Assembly: GCA_023954595.1 (NCBI GenBank)
Contig: JAGSHJ010000077.1
Span: 1-10,216, forward strand
DNA from: Bacteriovoracaceae bacterium
GTDB taxonomy: Bacteria; Bdellovibrionota; Bacteriovoracia; Bacteriovoracales; Bacteriovoracaceae
DNA length: 10,216 nucleotides
Direction: 5' to 3'
In this document: piece after piece, positions 1-6,767 of the stretch
How positions within the stretch are numbered: position 1 is the first letter of the stretch
How the letters are laid out: each line of letters starts with the position of its first letter
Program-made: the position numbers and the translations under genes
The notes under the pieces: model-generated
What the model was told of the DNA's origin: nothing
The model's database searches: none
The model's input: the letters and a program-made list of their open reading frames with translations, nothing else

Positions 1-134
1 ATGATGAGTGGACTGTTATTACAAAAGATGGAAAAGCCTCTGCACAGTTTGAACATACTATTTTAATCACTGACACTGGCTATGAAATTCTAACCCTGGA
101 TCCGGACGGACGTCAGGAACCTTTGTTGGATTAG
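1..134 (+). CDS. map: Methionine aminopeptidase, C-terminal end (partial)
   Basis: This is the last 43 residues of a gene that begins upstream of the window; the reading frame starts at base 3 and stops with TAG at 132-134. The segment reads EWTVITKDGKASAQFEHT, then LITDTGYEILT. It matches the conserved end of type I methionine aminopeptidase, which removes the initiator methionine from new proteins in the cytoplasm. The QFEHT segment holds the conserved glutamate (E19 of this fragment) that is the late metal ligand in this family, followed by the usual TGYEILT strand. The next gene starts only 9 bases on, so the two are probably co-transcribed. The active-site histidine and aspartates lie outside the window and cannot be checked. 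Confidence 0.88.
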   Translation, partial: DEWTVITKDGKASAQFEHTILITDTGYEILTLDPDGRQEPLLD

Positions 135-143
135 TAGAATTTT

Positions 144-854
144 ATGGTAAACGAATCCTTTTTGGATACTGATAGCTTTTCGTTAGAAGTTTTTATAGAT
201 AGTTCTGATGTTCTCTATAGAGTTAGCTATGTTGCTAAGAGTGACTCTTATGAGGCAGCTACCGATGTCTTAGACTCCCTAATAAACAAAAAGATCACTT
301 CTATCGCGGGCCTTGGCGCCCGTGATTTCTCTGCTGAGCCTTCATTGGCAATTGAGCATGTGCTTTACGCTCTTAAAGAGCTTATAAAGTATTATCAAGG
401 AAGCGATGTCACTAAATCCGAGACTTCGCAGGTTGAGCTATCAGAGCTAATCTGTCGCTGTAAGTTTCTTGATAGAAAAACAATTGAGAAAGCGTTCTTA
501 GATGCTAAGGGAGACTTCAAAAAGGCCGTCCTTGCTACGAATGCCTCAATGATCTGCTCATCTTGCTCGAGTGATGTTAAAAGAGTTTTTGATGAGATGG
601 ATTTTCCTGAAGAAAAGGAAAGAGTAGAGAAGATAAGGTCTGAAATTCAACAGGCATTGGATGAATTCTCTCTTTTCAGCCCACCAGAATACGCTCAAAC
701 AACTTTTGAAGTCGCTAGTGTGAAAGGATCTGTGGTTAAGGTCAAAATCATTAATAGGCCTGATGGGACAAAGCGTCCTCAGATTAAGCAGACCTTGGAA
801 AACTACCTAGGGCCTAAAGCTTTAGAGGGACTGCAGCTATCGGTCTTTTTTTAG
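144..854 (+). CDS. NifU-like protein with a BFD-type [2Fe-2S] domain
   Basis: A 236-residue protein. The clearest part is residues 103-151: ICRC (C104, C106) and, 31 residues later, CSSC (C138, C141), followed by SDVKRVFDE. The CxC-x31-CxxC spacing and the following DVKR helix are those of the BFD-like [2Fe-2S] domain found in Bfd and in the middle of NifU. The flanks look like worn NifU domains. Residues 10-86 resemble an IscU-type scaffold ending in a helix (SLAIEHVLYALKELIKYY), but contain no cysteine. Residues 158-236 resemble an Nfu domain (EKIRSEIQQAL, GSVVKVKI, IKQTLENYL), but lack its CxxC. A role in Fe-S handling or electron transfer is inference, since the scaffold cysteines are gone. 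The ATG at 144 has no clear ribosome-binding site and lies 9 bases after map, so re-initiation is likely. Its TAG stop overlaps the TAA of the convergent gene. Confidence 0.75.
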   Translation: MVNESFLDTDSFSLEVFIDSSDVLYRVSYVAKSDSYEAATDVLDSLINKKITSIAGLGARDFSAEPSLAIEHVLYALKELIKYYQGSDVTKSETSQVELSELICRCKFLDRKTIEKAFLDAKGDFKKAVLATNASMICSSCSSDVKRVFDEMDFPEEKERVEKIRSEIQQALDEFSLFSPPEYAQTTFEVASVKGSVVKVKIINRPDGTKRPQIKQTLENYLGPKALEGLQLSVFF

Positions 855-1426
855 CATTTAACTTTTTGCACATTTAGCTTTTGTAGCTTTTTAAATATTT
901 CTTCTGGGCTATCAAGAGTCTTCATTACTCTATCTAGTCCAACCTCTTGCAAAATAAACTGCATTTGTTCAAAGAAAGGTCTTAGGGCCGGAATCTTATT
1001 TTGAAGGCAATTGGCCTTAGGCAGGCTGGCCTGAATTTGGCTTATGAAGCGAATAAACAATGTTGCACTCTCATGTTTGAGTTCATCTAGATTAGATTGA
1101 TCTATTGCAAACTTCTTTGGTGAGCGCGCTTCAGAATACTTGGAGTAGAAGACATCATCCTTAGTCATCAGGAGCTCTAGTAGCTTGATGGAAGAATAGT
1201 TTGCAGAGCAAACTTGTTCAGCATACGTTTTTTTCATTTGCACAGACTCCCTAAGCTGAACTAGGGCACCAATCATTTCTTGATTAAGTTTATAGGCAAA
1301 ACCACCGATTTTATTCTTATGAATTCTAGCTTCCTCTTGCCCTAGGCAGAACATAAAGCGCTTTGGCTTTGAGAAGGCATTTGAAGTAATAAGTGGTACC
1401 AATAGTATAAGTAAGATTTTGTGCAT
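851..1426 (-). CDS. Exported four-cysteine protein of unknown function
   Basis: I do not recognise this family. From the ATG at 1426 the protein has 191 residues and starts with a standard Sec signal peptide: MHK, a hydrophobic core to about residue 13, and a likely cut after AFS (residue 19). The mature part is helical and basic, with exactly four cysteines (C27, C73, C140 and the last residue C191), an even number suiting two disulfides in the periplasm. An alternative TTG start at 1468 has a purine-rich GAAGGA upstream and would add 14 residues before the signal peptide. I prefer 1426 because it puts the signal peptide at the very N-terminus, but the ATG itself has little Shine-Dalgarno sequence. 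The gene stands alone on the minus strand, divergent from tatC, and its TAA overlaps the stop of the Fe-S gene. Confidence 0.6.
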   Translation of the reverse strand: MHKILLILLVPLITSNAFSKPKRFMFCLGQEEARIHKNKIGGFAYKLNQEMIGALVQLRESVQMKKTYAEQVCSANYSSIKLLELLMTKDDVFYSKYSEARSPKKFAIDQSNLDELKHESATLFIRFISQIQASLPKANCLQNKIPALRPFFEQMQFILQEVGLDRVMKTLDSPEEIFKKLQKLNVQKVKC

Positions 1427-1501
1427 AACTAATGCTAGCAAAGTGCTCTCTTTTTGACTATTGGGCAACGCTTCCTTCTTTTAAAAGTACAATTTAAAGG
1501 G

Positions 1502-1507
1502 TATATA
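1502..1507 (+). promoter_or_regulatory. Possible -10 box very close to the tatC start
   Basis: TATATA at 1502-1507 is a fair sigma70-type -10 hexamer. The usual distance would put the transcription start at about 1514-1516, at or just before the tatC ATG (1516). No convincing -35 box is present at the normal spacing (TTTTAA at 1479-1484 is weak). If real, the tatC message would be leaderless or nearly so, which fits the missing Shine-Dalgarno sequence at normal distance. Confidence 0.28.
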
Positions 1508-1515
1508 CCAAACAT

Positions 1516-2265
1516 ATGAAAGAGATGTCTTTAACCGATCATTTAACTGAGCTCAGATACCGTTTAATAAGAACCGCTGTGATTCTAATTGTTGCCTTTG
1601 GAGCATGTTATTCACAAGGTGAGCTGATTCAGACTCTATTACTAGAGCCACTAAGAGCGGCATTGGGAACTGAGGGCAAAGTTGTCTTTATAGGACTTTT
1701 GGACAAAGTTCTAACACAGTTTCAATTGGCCTTCTGGTCATCCATCATTTTTTCATCTCCACTATGGTTTAGAGAGTTCTGGCTATTTATTCGCCCAGGT
1801 CTTTATGACAAAGAAGTTAAAATCATTCTGCCATTTGTTTTCATTGGCTTTTTACTGTTTTGGGTAGGTATCTGCTTTGGTTACTTTATCGTTTTCCCAT
1901 ATACCTTTGATACTATTCTAGGCTTTGGTGTACAAAATATTGAGGCAACCCTTAACCTTAAAGATTACATTGTCTTGGCAAGCAAGGTCTTGGTGTTTCT
2001 TGGAGTCCTTTTCCAGCTGCCTAATGTCATGCTTATTCTTGGCTTCATGGGTTTGATTAATAAACATAACCTAGGGCCTGCACATAGATATGTGGTTGCG
2101 GGCTTCGCAGTCCTGAGTGCTATTTTAACTCCTCCAGATGTGATCACTATGATGGCACTGTGGGTACCTATGGTTGCTCTGTATGGTGTTGGAGTTCTAG
2201 GTATTTACGTCCTTGTGGAGCCATTTAGAAAGAAGAAGGAAGCCGCAGCTCAAAGTTGGAGCTAA
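1516..2265 (+). CDS. tatC: Sec-independent protein translocase TatC
   Basis: TatC is the multi-spanning inner-membrane receptor of the twin-arginine pathway; it binds signal peptides and gathers TatA to export folded proteins. The 249 residues match the usual length and order. The cytoplasmic N-terminal motif is HLTELRYRL (9-17, with E12 and R14). After the second span comes FIRPGLYDKE (91-100), where F91 and E100 correspond to E. coli F94 and E103. LTPPD (204-208) lies near the fifth span, and the C-terminus is basic and cytoplasmic. Six hydrophobic segments can be picked out. The intramembrane glutamate of E. coli (E170) is Q167 here. No tatA or tatB is next to it, so partner genes must lie elsewhere. 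An AAAGGG sits 16-21 bases before the ATG, too far for a normal ribosome-binding site. The ABC gene follows 57 bases later on the same strand. Confidence 0.95.
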   Translation: MKEMSLTDHLTELRYRLIRTAVILIVAFGACYSQGELIQTLLLEPLRAALGTEGKVVFIGLLDKVLTQFQLAFWSSIIFSSPLWFREFWLFIRPGLYDKEVKIILPFVFIGFLLFWVGICFGYFIVFPYTFDTILGFGVQNIEATLNLKDYIVLASKVLVFLGVLFQLPNVMLILGFMGLINKHNLGPAHRYVVAGFAVLSAILTPPDVITMMALWVPMVALYGVGVLGIYVLVEPFRKKKEAAAQSWS

Positions 2266-2322
2266 GCCCATTTAAGTATTTAAGAAATGTTGACCAGATG
2301 CCGAAAAGTAGGTGAGGTTGAC

Positions 2323-3012
2323 ATGATCGTTGAAGCAAAAAATGTCATTTATAAAGTACCCAATGGTGAGACCGTATATGAAGGTCTAAATCTAGAAGTC
2401 TATCAGGGGGACTTCTATGGGGTTTTGGGTAAAAACGGCGCAGGCAAGACCACTTTGATGGATCTGCTAACAGGTTATAGGCCAATTTCTGAGGGAAGCT
2501 TGAAAGTACTGGGTGAAGATCCAATATCTTCTCACCGAAGAAAAAAGAATCAGATCTTTGTTTTATCCCATGATATTCAAATTCAACAAAGTCACAAGAT
2601 AGCCAATTATCTTGAGTTTACATCTTTCTTTTATCCTCAATATGATAAAAATCTTGAAAAGCATTTACTGTCGTACTTTGACTTGGATACCAATTCTAAG
2701 TTTGGATCTTTATCAACAGGGCAGAAGGTAAAGGCACAAATTGTCGCGGCATTCTCGTGCAGGCCAAAGTTAATTTTTATGGATGAAGTCACTGCAGTTC
2801 TAGATCCAGAGTCTAGAAAGAGGTTCTTTGACCATTTGAAGCTTGTAAAAAAAGAAAAGACTTGTTCTGTAATTATGGCTACTAATATTGCTGAGGATCT
2901 AAATGGGGTCGTAGACAAGGTATTGTTTATTGATCAGAAAAAAGCGTCAGTACATGATGTTGCCGATATTAGGCACCTGTTTAACTTAGAAGATCTGGAG
3001 CAAGTTGCATGA
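2323..3012 (+). CDS. ABC transporter ATP-binding protein, YtrB/BcrA-like
   Basis: A 229-residue cytoplasmic ATPase of an ABC-2-type transporter. Walker A is GKNGAGKT (36-43), the signature is LSTGQ (130-134), Walker B is LIFMDE (150-155, with catalytic E155) and the D-loop is VLDPES (159-164). Two switch residues are unusual: the Q-loop position has H83 (VLSHD) and the H-loop position has N188 (MATNIAED). I chose the ATG at 2323 because AGGTGAGG lies 6 bases upstream and the protein then begins with the typical first strand (MIVEAKNV). An in-frame ATG at 2287 would add 12 residues with no family counterpart. The gene overlaps the downstream permease-like gene by ATGA, so the two are translationally coupled and very probably form one transporter. 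The substrate is unknown; relatives handle drugs, peptides or lipid-linked compounds. Confidence 0.9.
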   Translation: MIVEAKNVIYKVPNGETVYEGLNLEVYQGDFYGVLGKNGAGKTTLMDLLTGYRPISEGSLKVLGEDPISSHRRKKNQIFVLSHDIQIQQSHKIANYLEFTSFFYPQYDKNLEKHLLSYFDLDTNSKFGSLSTGQKVKAQIVAAFSCRPKLIFMDEVTAVLDPESRKRFFDHLKLVKKEKTCSVIMATNIAEDLNGVVDKVLFIDQKKASVHDVADIRHLFNLEDLEQVA

Positions 3013-4412
3013 GGCTCTATTGGCACTTTTTAAAATCTAATCTTTTATATAACAAGGTCGAATTATCCATCTCCTATGGGTTAACTTGTCTTGTCTTTAT
3101 TGCATATTTTTATTTTCAGTATATTGGCAGCAAGCTCATGGCAGGGGAGACGTTTGTATCCATTGCATTTTACGCTCTTCTATACGCGTTCTTTTCAAAT
3201 AAGAAGAAGTTCAATTTAAAATACCTTGTATCTCTACCAATGCCTAAAAGTCAGATGCTTCTTGTGAAGGCCTGTAGTGACATTGTTTTTTTTCTGCCAT
3301 TTATGGCACTTGCATTTGCTGGTGCCAAACTCTCTAACCTTCCCGTAGGTTCGTTCACACTTGTGATTCTTTTGTTTCAGGCATCTGTAATGGTTTCCCT
3401 ATATCTATTTGATAGTGACATTGAACAACCAAGACTAGAGAACACCAGGGCAAGCTTTGTGAACCGTCTAGTATATGTGAGAAAGGGCCTTGATTCATTT
3501 TTTGGCCTTGCAATGGCGGGAATCTTTGGATCAATAATATACGCTTCAGAGCTTCCACAGTCGACTAAGCAGCAGGCACTGGTTGTATGCGCTTTTCTAG
3601 TCATAGGCCTTAAATATTTTAAAAGTTTGAAGCTTTTAAAAAATGAGTCTTTGTCCTATTTTGTTTTTAAACGTGACCTGCTAGGAATGGGCTGGAAGAG
3701 TTCTTTGTTGGTGGCTCCGGTTCTTTTTGTGGTCGCAAATGGTGGATTGAAAAGTTTAACTCCTTCGCCATATGGCAATAATGAGCTTTATAAAGCTATT
3801 GTTTCTAATGACCTTGTGAAGCTTAAAAAGTTGTCTAGTAAGGGAGAAAAGTCGAATCTAGCCGGCTATACACCGTTACTTGTAGCTGCCCAAGAGGGAA
3901 ACATCCAGGCCTTTGAAATGCTTCTGAATCAAAGTACAAACCTAAATGCTGTAGTCACTAACAAGAAGTTTTCTGGGTTGGGACTCTCACATGTTGCGGC
4001 CTTGTCAAATAATCCATCAATGATGGATAGAGTTTTAACTCTTCAAGAGGACGGGTTAGATCTTTTATCTCCGCAGAAGAAAACCCCTCTGATGGTGGCA
4101 GCACAGTACTGTCGCGCACAGATGGTAGATCATCTTCTGAGTAAAGGTGCAAATCCGAATCTTCAATCTGAAAAGGGTGATACCGCCCTAATACTAGCTG
4201 TGAAGAACGCTTGTGATTCAAGTGTCGCAGTTCTTCTTGAGAATAAAGCATTGGCAACAATTAAAGATCATGAAGGAAAAACTGCTTTCGATTACTTGAA
4301 TGAGAAGAGTACTATTAAATATTTGTTGAAAAGAAAATTACCGAAAGAGTATATAGAGGCCAAAAGAGATTTGGCCTCCAAAGAAGAAGTTAAACTTAAT
4401 TTGAGCCTTTAA
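3009..4412 (+). CDS. ABC-2-like permease fused to ankyrin repeats
   Basis: A 467-residue protein in two halves. Residues 1-250 are an integral membrane domain with hydrophobic spans at about 21-39, 46-63, 89-106, 113-134, 161-179, 187-204 and 230-247. The loop before the third span (KKKFNLKYLVSLPMPKSQ) resembles the coupling region of ABC-2 permeases. Residues 257-441 are about five or six ankyrin repeats: TPLLVAAQEGN (288-298), LSHVAALSNN (326-335), TPLMVAAQ with LLSKGANPN (359-384), TALILAVKN with LLENKA (392-414), and a partial KTAFDYLNEKS (424-434). The basic loops follow spans 2, 4 and 6, so the N-terminus should be cytoplasmic and the repeats, after a seventh span, periplasmic. The start overlaps the ATPase gene by ATGA. 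The 3' end overlaps a minus-strand gene by 17 bases. The fusion is clearly visible; the function of the tail is unknown. Confidence 0.82.
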   Translation: MRLYWHFLKSNLLYNKVELSISYGLTCLVFIAYFYFQYIGSKLMAGETFVSIAFYALLYAFFSNKKKFNLKYLVSLPMPKSQMLLVKACSDIVFFLPFMALAFAGAKLSNLPVGSFTLVILLFQASVMVSLYLFDSDIEQPRLENTRASFVNRLVYVRKGLDSFFGLAMAGIFGSIIYASELPQSTKQQALVVCAFLVIGLKYFKSLKLLKNESLSYFVFKRDLLGMGWKSSLLVAPVLFVVANGGLKSLTPSPYGNNELYKAIVSNDLVKLKKLSSKGEKSNLAGYTPLLVAAQEGNIQAFEMLLNQSTNLNAVVTNKKFSGLGLSHVAALSNNPSMMDRVLTLQEDGLDLLSPQKKTPLMVAAQYCRAQMVDHLLSKGANPNLQSEKGDTALILAVKNACDSSVAVLLENKALATIKDHEGKTAFDYLNEKSTIKYLLKRKLPKEYIEAKRDLASKEEVKLNLSL

Positions 4413-4902
4413 GAATGTTGGCCAACACTTCAACGGCCAAGGCCGCACCACCGACTGTAATCGCTGTATTTGCTGTGGCATTATCAATAGTTTCTGTATA
4501 GCTTTCACTTACATATTTACCATTCATCGGAACGTAGCGAGTTGCTGACAAACGGTCTTCATAGAGTGAAATGTTTTCATTTAGGTCTTTAAGTGAAAGA
4601 GGGTCAATCCTTTTTACTTTGAAGGCCATGATGAATCTTGATTCACCAGCTTTTGCTTTTTCAAACTCAGCACTTCCATAAATTTTGGCGTATTTCCCAA
4701 CCATTGATTCTAGACGTTTTTCACCAACACTTGAATCAGAGGAGAGTGGGTAAGCAAAGTCTTTCCCATCATCTTTGAAGTAGACGAAGTACTCATGTCC
4801 GTAAGTTTCTTTCTTAGTCTTTACGATCTGTCCCCATGTCGATGGGGTACTTTGAGCAAAGACACTTGCGCAAAACATAACTAAAAGTAAAATAGACTTC
4901 AT
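4396..4902 (-). CDS. Exported protein of unknown function, third gene of the polyamine operon
   Basis: I do not recognise this 168-residue protein. Residues 1-16 form a clear Sec signal peptide (MKSILLLVMF, cut after VFA). The mature part starts with a strand-rich region (GQIVKTKK, HEYFVYFKDDGKDFAYPL, GKYAKIYGSAEF, FIMAFKVKRIDPL), which would suit a small beta domain such as an OB or SH3 fold. It ends with a hydrophobic stretch at 143-164 (IT VGG AALAVEVL) that could be a membrane anchor or amphipathic helix. A strong ribosome-binding site (AAGGAGG) precedes the ATG, and the ATG shares one base with the agmatinase stop (TGATG), so it is co-translated with the polyamine genes. Whether it takes part in polyamine biology is open. 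Its 3' end overlaps the ankyrin-tailed permease gene. Confidence 0.65.
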   Translation of the reverse strand: MKSILLLVMFCASVFAQSTPSTWGQIVKTKKETYGHEYFVYFKDDGKDFAYPLSSDSSVGEKRLESMVGKYAKIYGSAEFEKAKAGESRFIMAFKVKRIDPLSLKDLNENISLYEDRLSATRYVPMNGKYVSESYTETIDNATANTAITVGGAALAVEVLANILKGSN

Positions 4903-5795
4903 CAGTTTCCTCCTTGCATTGCCAAAAGTGTCTCTCTTACAACCTTTGAAGCGAAAGCACTTGAGTTGCCAGTTGAATCTAGCATTGGCGCCAGTTCAAC
5001 TATATCAGCTCCGACAAGGTTCTTTTGGTTGAGGATTTTCATGATTTTTACAAAGCTATGAAAGTTCTCACCGCCGGCCTCTGGTGTTCCAGTTCCTGGA
5101 AAAAATGCCGGGTCAAAGAAGTCCAAGTCCAGAGTCATATAGATCGGTCTGTTGGAGTCAATCTCTTCAAGTCTTTTGCAAAGGCTTTGCAGTGAAGTTT
5201 CCAAGGTCGACTTCTCTTTCATGAAATCAAACTCAACTTTTGTGCCCGATCTGATGCCGTATTGGATGAGCTCATTTTTCTCATCCATATGGTCGTACAT
5301 TCTTCTTATGATTGAAGCATGGGAAAACTTCTCTTCCAAGTAGCCATCTCTTAGATCCGCATGAGCATCAAGGTGAAGAAGTACAAGGTCATCATAGTTG
5401 TCTAGGCATAATCTAATCGGTCCATAAGAGATGGAATGTTCTCCACCTAAAACCAGTAGTTTTATGTTGTCTTCTTTAAGCTTTAAATCTTTTGTAACGC
5501 CATGGAAGTAGTCATTGGTCAGTCTCCACTTGCTTGGATATATTGGCAAGTTTCCGCAATCCACCACTGTAGAGTCTTCCAAATCTTTATCTAGATAAGG
5601 AGAGTAGGTCTCCAGTCCAAATGAAGCGTCCCTAATAGCATCAGGTCCAAACCTAGCACCGGGTCGGTAAGAGGTCGTACCGTCAAAGCAAAAGCCTATC
5701 AGGTGGGTTGTATTTTTATTGATGGTCTCGCTATAAATCGTACCTATAAAAGGTTTCGATTGCTCCATCTCTGAGAGTTCTACAACTGTTTTCAT
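4902..5795 (-). CDS. speB: Agmatinase (ureohydrolase)
   Basis: A 297-residue enzyme of the arginase/agmatinase family, predicted to cleave agmatine into putrescine and urea in the cytoplasm. All six binuclear manganese ligands are present with family spacing: H120 in GGEHS (117-121), D143, H145 and D147 in LDAHAD (142-147), and D223 and D225 in TLDLDFFDP (221-229). These match E. coli SpeB H126, D149, H151, D153, D230 and D232. GTGTPE follows at 234-239, and FSHAS (157-161) is the usual substrate-side loop. I take the ATG at 5795, which overlaps the speE stop as ATGA; the longer frame from 5843 would run inside speE. The next gene in the pathway direction, speE, uses its product, which supports agmatine over arginine, guanidinobutyrate or formimidoglutamate. 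Those other ureohydrolase substrates cannot be fully excluded. Confidence 0.9.
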   Translation of the reverse strand: MKTVVELSEMEQSKPFIGTIYSETINKNTTHLIGFCFDGTTSYRPGARFGPDAIRDASFGLETYSPYLDKDLEDSTVVDCGNLPIYPSKWRLTNDYFHGVTKDLKLKEDNIKLLVLGGEHSISYGPIRLCLDNYDDLVLLHLDAHADLRDGYLEEKFSHASIIRRMYDHMDEKNELIQYGIRSGTKVEFDFMKEKSTLETSLQSLCKRLEEIDSNRPIYMTLDLDFFDPAFFPGTGTPEAGGENFHSFVKIMKILNQKNLVGADIVELAPMLDSTGNSSAFASKVVRETLLAMQGGN

Positions 5796-6649
5796 AACTC
5801 GCCGATCATCCTCTTGTGAAAATTGCCATTTGCAAACGCGCATCTATGCCAATCCATGTTGTACCACTGAAGTGATCTTTGAAGACCGGCCATCTTTTGA
5901 ATCTTGGAAGAATCTAGGTCTGTTGCTTTACGGCTTTTTGAGCTGAAACCAAATGTCCAGTATACTCCAGGATAGATAAGCATTGGTGCTGTAAAAGATT
6001 GAACGAAAGGGAATGCCTTTCTCATATTTTGATAAATCTTTTTAATCCCATATTCGTCCAAAAATGGATTCTCTGTCTGATTCATCATGATGCCATTTTC
6101 TGTTAGGGCCTCATGAACATCATTATAGAAGTCAGTTGTGAATAGACCGGAAGCGAAATCTTCAGGATCTGTTGAGTCTACAACAATAACGTCGTATTCA
6201 TTTTTCTTGGACTTTATAAAAGCGAATCCGTCTTGAGCAAGAACATTAACTCTTGGATCATCTAGTGCACTTGTACATTGAGGAAAGTACTTTTTAGATA
6301 CTTCAACGACACGCTCATCGATTTCAACAAGGTCAATTTGTTTGATGTCTGCATGCTTTGCAAATTCTCTTACTACGCCGCCGTCACCGCCACCGATAAT
6401 AAGAACCTTCTCACATTTTCTACTAACCATATACGGTAGGTGGGCCATAACTTCGTGATAAACGAACTCATCTTTTTCACTAACCATAGTCTTTCCGTCT
6501 AGTAGCAACATTCTGCCAACAGATTCGGTTTCAACAACATCGATTTTTTGGTACTTGCTCTGTTCGCTGTGCAGCACCTTTTTTACCTTCCATGCCATTG
6601 AGAAAGAGTTAAAATAAGAATCCTCGTATAACCAGCCATTTTCTATCAT
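5792..6649 (-). CDS. speE: Spermidine synthase (polyamine aminopropyltransferase)
   Basis: This cytoplasmic enzyme transfers the aminopropyl group of decarboxylated S-adenosylmethionine to putrescine, giving spermidine and methylthioadenosine. The 285 residues match E. coli SpeE (288) along the whole length. Visible landmarks are DEFVYHE (60-66), the nucleotide loop IIGGGDGG (84-91), VEID (108-111) with E109 for the cofactor, VVDSTDP (156-162) with catalytic D158, and PGVYWTFGF (227-235). I chose the ATG at 6649 because GGAG lies 8 bases upstream; a TTG at 6661 also opens the frame but would place that GGAG inside the gene. It heads a minus-strand operon and overlaps the agmatinase start by ATGA. 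No S-adenosylmethionine decarboxylase is in the window, so the aminopropyl donor must come from genes elsewhere. Confidence 0.94.
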   Translation of the reverse strand: MIENGWLYEDSYFNSFSMAWKVKKVLHSEQSKYQKIDVVETESVGRMLLLDGKTMVSEKDEFVYHEVMAHLPYMVSRKCEKVLIIGGGDGGVVREFAKHADIKQIDLVEIDERVVEVSKKYFPQCTSALDDPRVNVLAQDGFAFIKSKKNEYDVIVVDSTDPEDFASGLFTTDFYNDVHEALTENGIMMNQTENPFLDEYGIKKIYQNMRKAFPFVQSFTAPMLIYPGVYWTFGFSSKSRKATDLDSSKIQKMAGLQRSLQWYNMDWHRCAFANGNFHKRMIGEL

Positions 6650-6684
6650 TCTTGACTCCAAGCGTAGCGTTTTTAATAGTTTGC

Positions 6685-6713
6685 ATCATATCAGAACTTA
6701 AACCCTTTTTTAA
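6685..6713 (-). promoter_or_regulatory. Promoter of the speE-speB operon
   Basis: Read on the minus strand, TTAAAA (6713-6708) is followed 17 bases later by TATGAT (6690-6685), with TGA directly before it. That gives an extended -10 of the form TGnTATGAT. The match is five of six to the -10 and four of six to the -35, with ideal spacing. Transcription would start near 6678, giving a leader of about 30 bases before the speE ATG at 6649. Confidence 0.5.
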
Positions 6714-6767
6714 AGGCTATTCTGCGTGTTATGATGCTTGGGTATAACTATTATTTAGGGAGCTAAT

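Noticed and set aside
2287..2322. Upstream ATG at 2287 as the start of the ABC ATPase
   Set aside because: The added residues match nothing in the family, and the ATG at 2323 has the strong AGGTGAGG at proper spacing.
2637..2918. Minus-strand open frame of 93 codons inside the ABC ATPase gene
   Set aside because: It is antisense to the region holding the ABC signature and Walker B motifs, which is clearly the coding strand.
3958..4260. Minus-strand open frame of 100 codons opposite the ankyrin region
   Set aside because: It is antisense to well-formed ankyrin repeats and has no plausible start signal or family resemblance.
5796..5843. Longer N-terminus for agmatinase beginning at 5843
   Set aside because: It would overlap speE by over 50 bases, and the ATGA overlap at 5792-5795 is the usual coupled arrangement.
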